A DNA stretch of 10,517 nucleotides from Ichthyophonus hoferi. Taxonomy: Eukaryota > Opisthokonta > Ichthyosporea > Ichthyophonida > Ichthyophonidae. The position numbers were made by a program, and so were the translations under genes. Below the pieces are notes generated by a model that saw nothing but the letters and a program-made list of their open reading frames with translations, was not told the origin of the DNA and made no database searches. The stretch covers positions 1,399-11,915 of the forward strand of contig NAOQ01001038.1 of NCBI GenBank assembly GCA_002751075.1, given 5' to 3'. The stretch's first letter is position 1. Each line of letters opens with the position of its first letter. Below are positions 1 through 8,358 of the stretch, piece by piece.

Positions 1-899
1 ATTACTCGTACAAAAAAAAAAAAAAAAAAAAAAAAGTAATATAGTTGTATGATAGGGACTGAGAGGCCTGTAGAATGGGTATATGAAACAGAGGACAAGG
101 CAGGGAAGAGAAGGGTGGGATTATGGCTAGGCGGTTCTCTGGCCCCTGGGGCTTGAGGCATTGCTATATGATATAAAGGATAAAGGAGAGAGTAGTCCAA
201 TGATTAGGGCTCCCTAGAATCAGGCCCCTCTTCTTGCACCCGGGGATACCTGGTATTGGTTACATATATGGATTAGTCTATTCGTTGGTTGCTGTTTGCG
301 TGATTATCGGCCAATGGGTTGACCTATCTCCATTTATGGTTATACTTTACTACTTTAACGGCTTATATGGGTTTAACCTAATCCCTATAGGCTGAGAGTC
401 ACAAAGCATATTACGCGATGTAGCTTCCTGCCTTTTTTTATTGGTGTAGTAATCGTATAAACTTCATGGGAGTGATTTTATTTGTATACTGTCTTTACAA
501 TTTAGGCTAAGCCAGTGAATGAAGGGTTTTATAAATAAAAATAACCTGACGTATTGTTCCTATACCAGCCTTTTTATTGATATAGATACATACCTATTTA
601 TCACCTACCTACCATTAATACCCTGATATACTTCTAGTTTTATTGGACAGTGTACTATAAAGGATTGTTGGTAGATACGGAGCATATATGAGCAGGACCA
701 ATGGTATGTGTCGATGTTAATTAGTCATTAAATAAGGTAACCTATGATAGCTTGTACACTTTGTGGTTACCGCCAATCACTCTACATATATAGAGTAATG
801 TAAATGGCTTACAAACCTATGTACACCCGTGTTTAAGAGCGGAACCGACTAGCATTGTGCGATGTCCTATTCTAATTGGTCGATCCTTATCTCCTGCAG
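1..899. other. Region without a recognised gene, left edge; probable TTK intron
   Basis: I looked for the kinase motifs that should precede the exon at 900 (HSDLKPAN-like catalytic loop, DFG) and found none in any frame. The region opens with a poly(A) run, and a somewhat GC-richer stretch runs from about 50 to 245. A 35-codon plus-strand frame (49-156) and an overlapping minus-strand frame lie there, neither resembling a known protein. Most likely this is intron sequence of the kinase gene. Confidence 0.5.
12..35 (+). repeat. Poly(A) run of 24
   Basis: There are 24 uninterrupted adenines. This could be a mononucleotide microsatellite or the tail of a retroposed sequence lying left of the window. 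Nothing to its left is long enough to decide. Confidence 0.9.
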
Positions 900-941
900 G
901 CTATTCAAGTGGAACACACTAGTGTCTATAGAGAAGGAACG
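900..941 (+). CDS. TTK: TTK exon: activation-loop micro-exon
   Basis: This 42-nt exon encodes AIQVEHTSVYREGT. It follows a strong acceptor (ctcctgcag) and ends at a strong donor (gtgagt), phase 0 at both ends. It aligns with the stretch after DFGIA in Mps1 (human ANQMQPDTTSVVKDSQVGT), which carries the activating autophosphorylation sites; the Thr-Ser pair HTS sits where human has DTTS. It is the leftmost exon I can recognise. Confidence 0.85.
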
Positions 942-3617
942 GTGAGTTTAGGCATGATATAGCATGGTAGAGCAGAATAGTCCCTCTCCTACTTGACAGC
1001 ATAGTAACTAGTACATATACCATCTCGTTTATATAGTCTCACACTCCCTTCCAGCCTTACATCTACGAGTAACGAGTATAATAGAATACCATATAAATAC
1101 ACTAATGTCCATATGCTTATGCCGTCCAATTACTATTCCTCTGTCATGCCTCTTTTCTTCTTATGCGCGTTTACATCCCCTTTCCTATAGTATAGTATAA
1201 TCTAATATCATATAATAGAATACAATAACATAATATAGGACAATACACTACATTACAAGACATATGTAGGCATTCTTTGAAGTATTATAGTAGGGGAGAT
1301 ATGAGGCGGGTGACGACTGACTATATGCCAATAACATTAGCTACATATAAAGATAAAGATACATGACCTATACTATGTTTTACTATATTCTATTCTATTC
1401 TATGATATTATACGATATATGATATTATAGAGGTGGCTTGCACTTAGTAAAATGATATCTGGGAATATGCTTATATGCCAACCAGGCTTTAGAAAGGAGA
1501 TAAGAAATAATTGGAAGAATAACCGTAGCCATAACATAATTATATGTTAATATCCAATAGACTATTTACTTTAAGATCACTGTATACTATACATAATGAC
1601 GTAAGCTGTATGCCTCAGAGCATCTATGGCACCTTCAACTATATGTCTCCGGAGACCCTGACGGCCCAACGGGTCACGATGCATCGACCCGGTATTGACC
1701 CGGAAAAGACCTATGTGAAGGTAATATAATATACCTAACAGGATAGACTGTAGGTTCAGGTGGTATAATATGTTCCCAATGACATTCCTACCTGCCTCTT
1801 CTGCTTTCTCCTACCTTATTGTGGTTTTACCTTTCTACCTCATATGTTTTTCCTCCACCAACCTATTCCTAGTGTCTTGGTTGTCCGTTTCTCTTATGAT
1901 TGGAATATACACCTTGAAATACGGATACCAATATACATATATATACTTAAGCACGGGTGTCTATATATACCTGCCTATTATTCGCCCTACCTCTTATCTC
2001 ACATAATGTATGGGTTATGGCCAATTATCCCTTTCCACTAAAATGCTTTATCCACTAATCAATGGTAATGCAGTTTGGACCAGCCAGTGATATATGGTCT
2101 TTAGGCTGTATCCTGCACGCCATGGTATTTGGGACCACACCCTTCCAGCATATAGTAGACATACACACAGTAGGTTTCTCTTTCTTTCTCTTTCTCCTGG
2201 GAATACATATATATGATGAACCTATACTATATCTATCTATGCCTAGTATTTAATTAATGAATTACTAATGTTCCTTTTAAGAAAACCCGAAACAATACCA
2301 TTATAACCCAAGAATACAGTTAAGTATACTGTTCAAATGCAAAGCAGAATTTTTTTTAGCTCTAATAGAAGGCTATGTTTGTTATGTAATTAGGCACATA
2401 CGACAGTAAGATTTTAAAAAAATATCTTGTGGGAAACTGTCCTAGTGTACTAGTAGTATTATCCTTTCTATGGTACACTTTCTCCTTCTCTCCCTCACTT
2501 CTTTCCCTCTCCCTCTCCCTCTCCCCATACCCCTTCTCCCTTAACTTAACAGAAAATCTCTGCTGTCTTAGACGAGAGAGTAGTGATTACCATTCCACCC
2601 CATGACAACCCTGACCTATGTGACGTCATCCAATCCTGCCTAAAAAGGGATCCCAAACAACGCCCTACCATTGATGAACTGTTGTCTCACCCCTTCCTAC
2701 ACCCTAGTGCTAATAGAGTGGTACAAGGTATGCATTGGTGTGTCGACCCTCTATGGCCCTGTGCTCACTGTATATATATCTCGACCCTCATATGTTTTTC
2801 AAAAAAATTTCAGCTGTACTGTAATGTCATATACCTATATTTGCCTATAACTGGGCTATGACGTCATGCAATGTGTCGTGGTCACTGTCATTGCCATCTT
2901 GGTTCTCTCTCTAAACATGTTATTTTGTATATAGTAAGAAGCCTATATAGCTACTCTATAACCATAACTAACTGATATCACCATCGAGGCTTTACCCTGC
3001 ATTCACCATACATACATACATACATACATACATACATACATACATACATACATACATACATACGTAGAACCACCCACAAATAAGGGACGCACACTGAATG
3101 ATGTGAACCAAGTCATCCAAGATTATCTCAAGGGCCAAGGTGTCCATGCTAACATGGCTAACAAACTAACCCAGGTGATTGCCATTATCCTTCCATCGTT
3201 ATATTTCCTGATATGATGTATTCTTTTGCTTGGCATTATATTATACATTATATAGCTGATTAATATCCTAATTTTGCTGCATACCTCTAAAGGAACCACC
3301 CAGACATCCAATAACTGGATATTGCTAACACTAAGTCATATGGTCTGTAGGTATGGGTTCTAACTCTGTTGTATTGATCCCCCAGCGTATTGACCAATTC
3401 TTGAACAAGTCCCTAATGCCACCACCTCCTAAACCAGTAAGTGCGGATGGTATGACATGATATCCTAGGTGATTGATTAGTTTATTGTACGTAGTTATGG
3501 TGGGCTGCCCATTGGCCAGCTGCCTTTGTGGCAATAGTGGAGAAAGAAGGGTATGACAGCTGAGGGATAATGATGATTTTTTAATGATTGGTTTACTCTT
3601 ACCCACAGAATCAATAA
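900..3617 (+). CDS. TTK: Mps1/TTK dual-specificity spindle-checkpoint kinase, C-terminal part, 7 exons (5' partial)
   Basis: Mps1/TTK phosphorylates kinetochore proteins such as KNL1 to start the spindle assembly checkpoint. Joining exons 900-941, 1619-1720, 2074-2169, 2553-2727, 3068-3174, 3386-3436 and 3609-3617 gives one frame of about 193 residues. Visible motifs in order are: an activation segment with HTSVYREGTSIYGTFNYMSP, matching the Mps1 hallmark GTxNYMxPE; a short variable insert; SDIWSLGCIL (subdomain IX Asp); TPFQ; CLKRDPKQR (subdomain XI Arg); and HPFL. A tail of about 55 residues follows, ending in a proline run (PPPPKPNQ). All introns are GT-AG, and all are phase 0 except the phase-1 intron after 2727. 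The Lys/Glu pair, the catalytic HxD loop and DFG are not seen and should lie left of 900, probably outside the window. The neighbouring TMEM106 gene converges on it. A general Ser/Thr kinase is unlikely, because the NYM-x-PE and QQI/QHI-type spacing is Mps1-specific. Confidence 0.93.
1619..1720 (+). CDS. TTK: TTK exon: P+1 loop and variable insert
   Basis: The exon has 34 codons, phase 0 at both ends, with acceptor tgcctcag and donor gtaata. It begins SIYGTFNYMSPETL, the P+1 loop and APE-equivalent (MSPE) of Mps1 kinases. The rest (TAQRVTMHRPGIDPEKTYVK) corresponds to the basic, variable insert that precedes subdomain IX in this family. Confidence 0.93.
2074..2169 (+). CDS. TTK: TTK exon: kinase subdomain IX-X
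   Basis: The exon has 32 codons, phase 0 at both ends, with acceptor aatgcag and donor gtaggt. It encodes FGPASDIWSLGCIL, with the conserved Asp that braces the catalytic loop, and then HAMVFGTTPFQHIVDIHT. This matches human [21 protein letters not shown] almost position by position. Confidence 0.95.
2463..2544 (+). repeat. Pyrimidine-rich tract before TTK exon at 2553
   Basis: The region is almost entirely C and T, with CTCTCC-type repeats (ccctctccctctccctctcccc). It ends about ten bases before the 3' splice site at 2551-2552 and probably serves as a strong polypyrimidine tract for that acceptor. Confidence 0.75.
2553..2727 (+). CDS. TTK: TTK exon: kinase subdomain XI, end of C-lobe
   Basis: The exon has 58 codons plus one base. 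The acceptor follows a long pyrimidine-rich run (ttaacttaacag), and the donor is gtatgc. It encodes KISAVLDERVVITIPPHDNP, DLCDVIQSCLKRDPKQRPTI and DELLSHPFLHPSANRVVQ. CLKRDPKQR with its invariant Arg, and the closing HPF/HPY, are shared with human TTK. One in-exon TGACGTCA lies at 2621-2628. Confidence 0.95.
3007..3063 (+). repeat. (CATA)n microsatellite, about 14 units
   Basis: This is a nearly perfect tetranucleotide array inside the TTK intron 2728-3067. It stops four bases before exon 3068. It replaces the pyrimidine tract normally found upstream of an acceptor. Confidence 0.97.
3068..3174 (+). CDS. TTK: TTK exon: C-terminal tail
   Basis: The two leading bases complete a Glu codon with the last base of the previous exon, and 35 codons follow. 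It encodes EPPTNKGRTLNDVNQVIQDY and LKGQGVHANMANKLTQ. It is less conserved than the kinase core but sits where Mps1 has its helical tail (human ...EEMKYVLGQLVGLN...). The acceptor tacgtag directly abuts a (CATA)n microsatellite. The donor is gtgatt. Confidence 0.82.
3386..3436 (+). CDS. TTK: TTK exon: proline-rich tail
   Basis: The exon has 17 codons, phase 0 at both ends, with acceptor gatcccccag and a canonical donor gtaagt. It encodes RIDQFLNKSLMPPPPKP. I support it by in-phase splice sites and an open frame, not by homology. If the donor is not used, translation runs seven codons further (VSADGMT) to a stop. Confidence 0.72.
3609..3617 (+). CDS. TTK: TTK terminal coding exon (two codons plus stop)
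   Basis: After acceptor ttacccacag the phase-0 frame reads Asn-Gln-stop. The TAA is embedded in AATAAA (3613-3618). This is the simplest ending after the gtaagt donor at 3437. The exon is too short to support by content alone, so an alternative 3' exon or retention of the intron is possible. Confidence 0.5.
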   Translation, partial: NQ

Positions 3618-3618
3618 A
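3613..3618 (+). promoter_or_regulatory. Candidate poly(A) signal AATAAA overlapping the TTK stop codon
   Basis: A perfect AATAAA hexamer includes the whole TAA stop of the modelled last exon. If used, cleavage about 10-30 nt downstream would give a very short 3' UTR. This is inferred from the motif only. Confidence 0.4.
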
Positions 3619-4310
3619 AACCGAGATTTGGGGTTGGGAAAGGAGATCTGCATTGTGGGTGACCACAGGTAAAAGACCGTGCAATCAGGAACAACGTGGT
3701 ATACAATAGTATGTCAATGGTTTCCATTACTATACTATAGTGTAGTATATTTGTTAAGATTCCCACGCTATAGAAGGCTGCTCGACTTGTGCATGGTCAT
3801 CCCCCAATCATCTAGCACCAGATTGAAGGTTGTTTTATGATATTGTATCAATCTATGTTCACTGATAATACATACAATATGGGTCTTTGACTGTCCAATC
3901 AGGCTATCATATCACACTTATATAATAGCATTTGTATGGTGTAAAATCATACGTTACATCATATGTGGATATACTTCAAGGGTCAGTGAGAGAACCATGC
4001 TACCGACCTATGATATCTGCATCCTGCCAATTCTATTTTTAGACATTATTAACGTGTTATAGCTGAGAACAAGGTCGTTATATACCTTGACTAATATGGA
4101 TGTTATCTTGTAGTATAATGCAAACATAGGCGATATATATATACTTCAATAGGTCTCTGATGAGATGACTTGTAGCCATACATAGTAGCTTGGCCAGCCT
4201 TACCTGGCCCCTTAGCTATTGTAAATGTATGTACATTAGGTAATTATTAATTATAAAATCCAATCAACTATCAGTGAGCATCTCTCGTACTGAAAGTCCT
4301 TTGGGTGGTA

Positions 4311-4316
4311 TTTATT
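4311..4316 (-). promoter_or_regulatory. Possible distal poly(A) signal for TMEM106
   Basis: TTTATT on the plus strand reads AATAAA on the minus strand, about 620 nt after the TMEM106 stop. No AATAAA was seen nearer the stop. A motif match alone is weak in AT-rich DNA. Confidence 0.25.
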
Positions 4317-4327
4317 CCACCAATTAG

Positions 4328-4347
4328 CAGCCGGACGAACACGGCTG
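4328..4347. repeat. Small perfect inverted repeat CAGCCG / CGGCTG
   Basis: Two 6-bp arms are separated by 8 bases, GC-rich against an AT-rich background. A TGACGTCA palindrome lies six bases to the right. I see no terminator-like or known RNA context. Confidence 0.5.
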
Positions 4348-4684
4348 GACCGTGACGTCATCTCTAAAAATAAGATGATGTAATGATAAAGAGCGTGTGA
4401 TTGATGTGTATCAATAACTACCAGTAGTTCTGTCTTTAATTATTCATTGGATGTTTACTCGTATAGACTAAATATCATGATATGGTTCATTTTGTTCTGC
4501 GTATATAGCACTACCCAAATATAGCAACCTATCAGATCTACCTATATAAATATAATAGCATGCCATAACCATACTTTATGATTTTGTCTAACCATTCGTG
4601 CATATTTCAAAAGTTTTCATCAGTACACAACCCCAAATAACCCCCAGTTATATTAAAACATGCAAACTAATAACGATTACCTAG

Positions 4685-4742
4685 TGTCTCATTCTCGAAC
4701 TGTGGTTATATCATGTCTCATTCTCGAACTGTGGTTATATCA
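4685..4742 (+). repeat. Perfect 29-bp tandem duplication
   Basis: Two identical 29-bp units (4685-4713 and 4714-4742) begin with tgtctcattctcgaactgtg and end with ttatatca. A degraded third start (agtctcat) follows at 4743. The identity of the two copies implies a recent event. It lies in the 3' flank of the TMEM106 gene. Confidence 0.97.
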
Positions 4743-4935
4743 AGTCTCATGTTCAACTACTTACATCCTTTCTCTTATTTCTACACATATATAAACCAGG
4801 CCATAGCAGACTCCTCTCTATCAATCTTATACTATCCGCAATGGATATTATCTTGCCCGATCTTTGAAATAATCCAACGTAGGTAGACCCAGTACAAACT
4901 AACTGAGCCCTATTCTACTACCTAATCTATTCTTA

Positions 4936-5052
4936 CTATGTCTTGGTCTTTATATCATCCCCGCAGTCCACATAGAAGATATCATCTAGAACCAGTTGGT
5001 GTTCCTGGGAAAGGAACCGGGCAAGCCCTCTTACTTGTATTTCTACGTTGAT
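4936..5052 (-). CDS. TMEM106: TMEM106 terminal coding exon
   Basis: The exon has 39 codons including the TAG, with acceptor catatacccag. It encodes INVEIQVRGLARFLSQEHQL, VLDDIFYVDCGDDIKTKT and stop. It aligns with human [25 protein letters not shown], including the second disulfide Cys. The tail after VDCG is only eight residues long. Confidence 0.92.
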   Translation of the reverse strand: MNVEIQVRGLARFLSQEHQLVLDDIFYVDCGDDIKTKT

Positions 5053-8000
5053 CTGGGTATATGCATGTATGTATGTATGTTATGCGTTTATGTGTTGTTA
5101 AATTATTATGTTGTTGGTTGGTAGTAGGGAAAGAGTTAGTGAGTTAGATGGAAAATGCAATGCTGAAGTCAAGTCACAATGACAGAGACAGAATAAATAT
5201 GAACGTTAAATAACAAAATACATTTAAAAGCCCCATCCAAGCAGGCAAACAAAACAAATAGAGAAGTAATCATCTACCTCTCTTGGGTATGACTTATGCC
5301 CATGTCTTCTACAGTTCCTTCGTACTCGATCTACATATTCTCCGGTGATATTGTACCCCACATCGGCTTCAAAATCAACCTGACAGCAGTGAGAAATATT
5401 TATTATACTCATACACGCAGCACTATTATACCATAACTAATTATAAAATATGCATTGCATACAAAAGGATAATATCGTAAAAAAATGGAATATCAGTTCC
5501 CTCTCTGCCTCTCCGCCCTTCATATATAATATCAATCATTATGCTTTATGAGTAATCAAAATATAAATACCTTATCATTACACTACGCCAATTCATAATA
5601 TATTTGAGCAATCACTATGATAATTTATCATATCAACCGTCCATTTAGTACACAAGCCAATAGAAAACCAGCATGAAATAGACTCTAGCCAATAGACACC
5701 ATCCAAAGGGGAATGATGTAATAGGTAGCCTTAGATATGACCACCACCATACCATACCTGTATGGCGGTCCGGGGGGGGACATGTATAGTAGTACTATTA
5801 TTGACTGAAACTAACAAGGTATAGAAGAATACTATCATGTCTAGCGGGCTGATCTGGACTGGCACGTAGTTGTTGTTGGTTATGGTTATGGTTTGCTGTA
5901 GGTTCATTGGGTTCATTAGTAGGGACTTATTCATTGATACCTTATCCTAGTCTCATCGTGTATATACATGTATACATATTGAGATACATACATATTATAC
6001 ATATATACATATATATACCAAATACATATACGCACATGCTAATCAATACAAATACAAATGCATTACCATACGTATATATACACACTTTTATATGCAATAA
6101 TATATATAGTCAATGCATAACCCCTGATACATACATAAATGTAGTGTGTAGTGATATACATGTATGCAGGGATAAGAGAGTAGACATACCCTTAGGGTAA
6201 TATTTAGAGGTAGGGTATCAATGGATGAACGTAATGTCTCTAAGGAGCCATATTCTATCCGAACACTCCGAGGGTAGAAAAAAAATACAAAGAGAATAAG
6301 AACCAAGGTAGTGAAGATGACAGACAGGCCTGCCCATAGCTTCCTGTAGGGTTGGGATATGGGAATTGATGAGGGTGCTGATTAATTGATTTTTAAATAG
6401 ATATATGCGTGTATGTGTACGTTGTGTAGGTGCACGTGTCCAAAAGGATGCCAATGATATGTAAATATGAGCATGAATATGGATAGGAATATAGAATATA
6501 TATACATATATAGGTGGAAACGTGACATGACGCCAATCAAGACACAGAGTAAACTTGTAATCTATATGTGCCCAATTGAAATATACCACTACCTTTATGG
6601 ATATATATTTATATCATGCATTTATTGGTATTAAAGACATGCGAGAGAACACGTCCATATACCATAGAGAGATATATACTAAAAAAACAAAGCTAGTAAG
6701 GTCTAATAAAGGGCTAGAGAGGAGGAAAAAGAGATATATAACACAGAGATGAAAGTGAGAGGTAACCATAAAGGAGGTACGAGTAAGACAGGAAACTAGG
6801 CACAGATAGAACAATACCAATAAAAGAATATATAATAAAATGAATCACTTTTAAAGCAAAATAACAATGCGAGTAGCACACTCATAACCAAACACTAACG
6901 TTCTCCTAGGCTTTAATCGACGATCAGATGTTGGTATCCATGACGTCAGCTCTGTAGTTTGAGCTGTAAATAAGGTATAGATGTTAAGAGTAATAATAGC
7001 GACATATTACCAAGTTGGCTATCAGCCATCATAATGATTGTAGTAGTATTTACTAGTAATGATAATAAAAGCGCCTACATATTGGATGACTAATATACTA
7101 TAGATAGGGGGTACACTATAATACATAGTATAGCATGTTAATGCAATATAACATAAGTGTGTACACATAGTACAGAGTATAGTATGGAAATGTAATATAA
7201 CAATATATATAATATAGTACATAGCATAACACATTCCAATCCACGCTAAGTCTCCTACAATAGAAATAAAGCAATAAATATAATATACCCTACCTTCAAG
7301 CAAAACATCAATTAATATAACAGAATGACAACAGGCCCACATAGATCTCTATGGAATAACAGAACAAAATACAAATACCACCCAAACTGTAAAAAGCATA
7401 CAATAAACAGGAACACCACAACTTCAACTAACACAAAGGGTGACCACATTACATCTAACTATATACCCAGTAGACTTATCCCTCTCTATGTCAACTAATT
7501 ATTCTCCCCCATACGCAAAACAAAATAGGAATGCATCAGCACATCAAACTGTGTTATTATCTATATATACAGGAAATATGTAGTGTGGATATAACTACTT
7601 GTTTATACATAAATGCAATCAAAATCACATTCTCACATACTCTTACCCATATAATCTAATGCATAGCGTGTATACATTCATATCTAAACCAGGTACAGAA
7701 TCATACCAAAAACCATTATAGGCCCAGCCATTCCAACCCAGTCTTAAATTATCTTCCATATAATATTTTCATATTTTATTTGTTTTCCATCTCTTCTCTC
7801 CATCCCTTCCCCTTACATGCCCTCATTCATATGATAACTAAAACATGGAAAAAGACAACAGAACAACTTAATCTGTGTGATAAGAGAAATAACTGGCTAA
7901 CTACTTACTCCTTAACAAGAGAATAAACAAGACAAAGTAGCTTTAATGCACACAGCCCCCTTTCTCTTTTCATTCGTGTACTTACAGGTTCGGCAAGTTT

Positions 8001-8054
8001 GGCCTTGACCTCTACAGTGTGGACACCTTGTAGTGTCACTGCGTAGCCATGAAC
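4936..8054 (-). CDS. TMEM106: TMEM106-family lysosomal type II membrane protein, 6 exons (5' partial)
   Basis: TMEM106 proteins are single-pass type II membrane glycoproteins of late endosomes and lysosomes, involved in lysosome positioning and acidification. Exons 8054-7986, 6963-6900, 6343-6190, 5895-5758, 5379-5278 and 5052-4936 join in frame into about 213 residues. In order they show: TTRCPHCRGQGQTC (family CPTCQGTGRIP); IPTSDRRLKPRRTKLW (family [16 protein letters not shown]); a membrane segment (AGLSVIFTTLVLILFVFFFY); PRSVRIEYGS; PLNIT and TNNNY of the LEA-2-like lumenal domain; and FYVDCG near the end (human YQYVDCG). The lumenal Cys of RRNCRR and that of VDCG match the positions of the human disulfide. 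N-glycosylation sequons include NIT (twice) and NNS/NST. The C-terminus (DDIKTKT) is shorter than in human TMEM106B. The first exon is missing. It converges on the TTK gene. Confidence 0.92.
5278..5379 (-). CDS. TMEM106: TMEM106 exon: central lumenal segment with disulfide Cys
   Basis: The exon has 34 codons, phase 0 at both ends, acceptor ctgctgtcag and donor gtagat. It encodes VDFEADVGYNITGEYVDRVR and RNCRRHGHKSYPRE. Sequence similarity is weak, but the exon sits exactly between two clear ones and supplies the first lumenal Cys and a sequon (NIT). Confidence 0.82.
5758..5895 (-). CDS. TMEM106: TMEM106 exon: LEA-2-like beta domain, first half
   Basis: The exon has 46 codons, phase 0 at both ends, acceptor gaacctacag (with ctactaat upstream as a likely branch point) and donor gtatgg. 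It encodes QTITITNNNYVPVQISPLDM, IVFFYTLLVSVNNSTTIHVP and PRTAIQ. TNNNY aligns with human NITNNNYYSV. Confidence 0.93.
5952..6110. repeat. AT/CATA-rich low-complexity tract in TMEM106 intron
   Basis: The tract has many TATACA, CATATA and ATAC words, lying between TMEM106 exons 6343-6190 and 5895-5758. It yields spurious Ile/Tyr/His-rich frames on the plus strand. No gene is supported here. Confidence 0.7.
6190..6343 (-). CDS. TMEM106: TMEM106 exon: transmembrane helix and start of lumenal domain
   Basis: The exon has 154 nt, acceptor accctacag and donor gtatgt, and ends in phase 0. It opens KLWAGLSVIFTTLVLILFVF and continues FFYPRSVRIEYGSLETLRSS, then IDTLPLNITLR. The hydrophobic run followed by FPRS-type sequence is the family's membrane exit. 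A different frame across the same DNA is also open but has no family similarity. Confidence 0.93.
6900..6963 (-). CDS. TMEM106: TMEM106 exon: juxtamembrane basic segment
   Basis: The exon has 64 nt, acceptor tttacag and donor gttagt. It encodes QTTELTSWIPTSDRRLKPRR with a split Thr codon at the end. This is closely similar to human [20 protein letters not shown]. The phases fit both neighbouring exons exactly. Confidence 0.92.
6964..7985 (-). other. TMEM106: Longest TMEM106 intron (about 1 kb)
   Basis: This intron is bounded by donor gtaagt and acceptor tttacag and splits the CPHC motif exon from the juxtamembrane exon. Inside I see only AT-rich sequence. A minus-strand open frame at 7022-7342 is Ile/Tyr-rich and has no recognisable similarity. 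Confidence 0.75.
7986..8054 (-). CDS. TMEM106: TMEM106 exon: cytosolic CxxC motif
   Basis: The acceptor reads cgttag and the donor gtaagt. The exon starts with two bases of a split codon and ends with one. It encodes SWLRSDTTRCPHCRGQGQTC and then Arg plus a split Thr/Ser codon. It matches human GRDSVTCPTCQGTGRIP; the CxxC pair binds a metal or mediates dimerisation in the family. A third Cys (QTC) is additional to the human pattern. Confidence 0.88.
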
Positions 8055-8358
8055 CTAACGACATAGTGTGTAATATATATAATCTTGCTGTGATAACAAG
8101 AGAAAAATATTCTTGTATGATACTATAATCGTTTGTTTATGGGGTCCCGCCAGTCTAACTGTAAATACCAACAGTACAATATATTAAAATGCAGAACCAC
8201 CTATAATTTAACAAAACCAATAAAGTGACAGGCATTATAGGTATATAAGTATTATAGGTTATTATAGCTGATATGGGACTGATAATCTAAATATCCTCTC
8301 TGGGTCAGCTATCTGTCCTATTGCATTTTTGGTATTTTTGAATCAAAAACTGAGTCAA

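Larger units (their letters stand above)
3618..4935. other. Convergent intergenic region between TTK and TMEM106
   Basis: This stretch separates the stop codons of the two tail-to-tail genes. I see no exon with family homology and no RNA gene. It holds the 29-bp duplication at 4685-4742, the hairpin plus TGACGTCA at 4328-4360, and a minus-strand AATAAA at 4316-4311. A TATATAAA at 4788-4795 precedes an ATG at 4841, but the frame from that ATG closes after eight codons. Confidence 0.6.

Noticed and set aside
49-161. Overlapping small open frames on both strands beside the poly(A) run
   Set aside because: They are only about 35 and 50 codons, with no recognisable motif or splice context. They could be chance in a locally GC-richer patch.
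1190-1260. TATA-rich stretch resembling a promoter or replication origin
   Set aside because: It is ordinary AT-rich low-complexity intron sequence between two confirmed TTK exons.
3331-3684. Minus-strand open frame of 117 codons, one of the two longest single frames in the window
   Set aside because: It lacks an ATG start, resembles no family, and lies opposite the TTK tail exons with their consistent splice sites. It is most likely an antisense by-product.
4788-4866. TATATAAA followed by an ATG at 4841, resembling a small promoter and gene
   Set aside because: The frame closes after eight codons, and TATA-like words are common in this DNA. It also lies in the 3' flank of TMEM106.
5907-6200. 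Plus-strand frame with Ile/Tyr/His repeats
   Set aside because: It is translation of a CATA/TATA-rich simple-sequence tract lying within the TMEM106 gene on the other strand.
6218-6589. Minus-strand frame of 123 codons overlapping the TMEM106 membrane exon
   Set aside because: A different frame of the same exon gives the PRS, membrane-helix and NIT motifs of TMEM106 and splices in phase, so this one is a shadow.
7022-7342. Minus-strand open frame of 106 codons
   Set aside because: It is Ile/Tyr-rich low-complexity translation inside the 1-kb TMEM106 intron, with good splice sites on both sides and no similarity.
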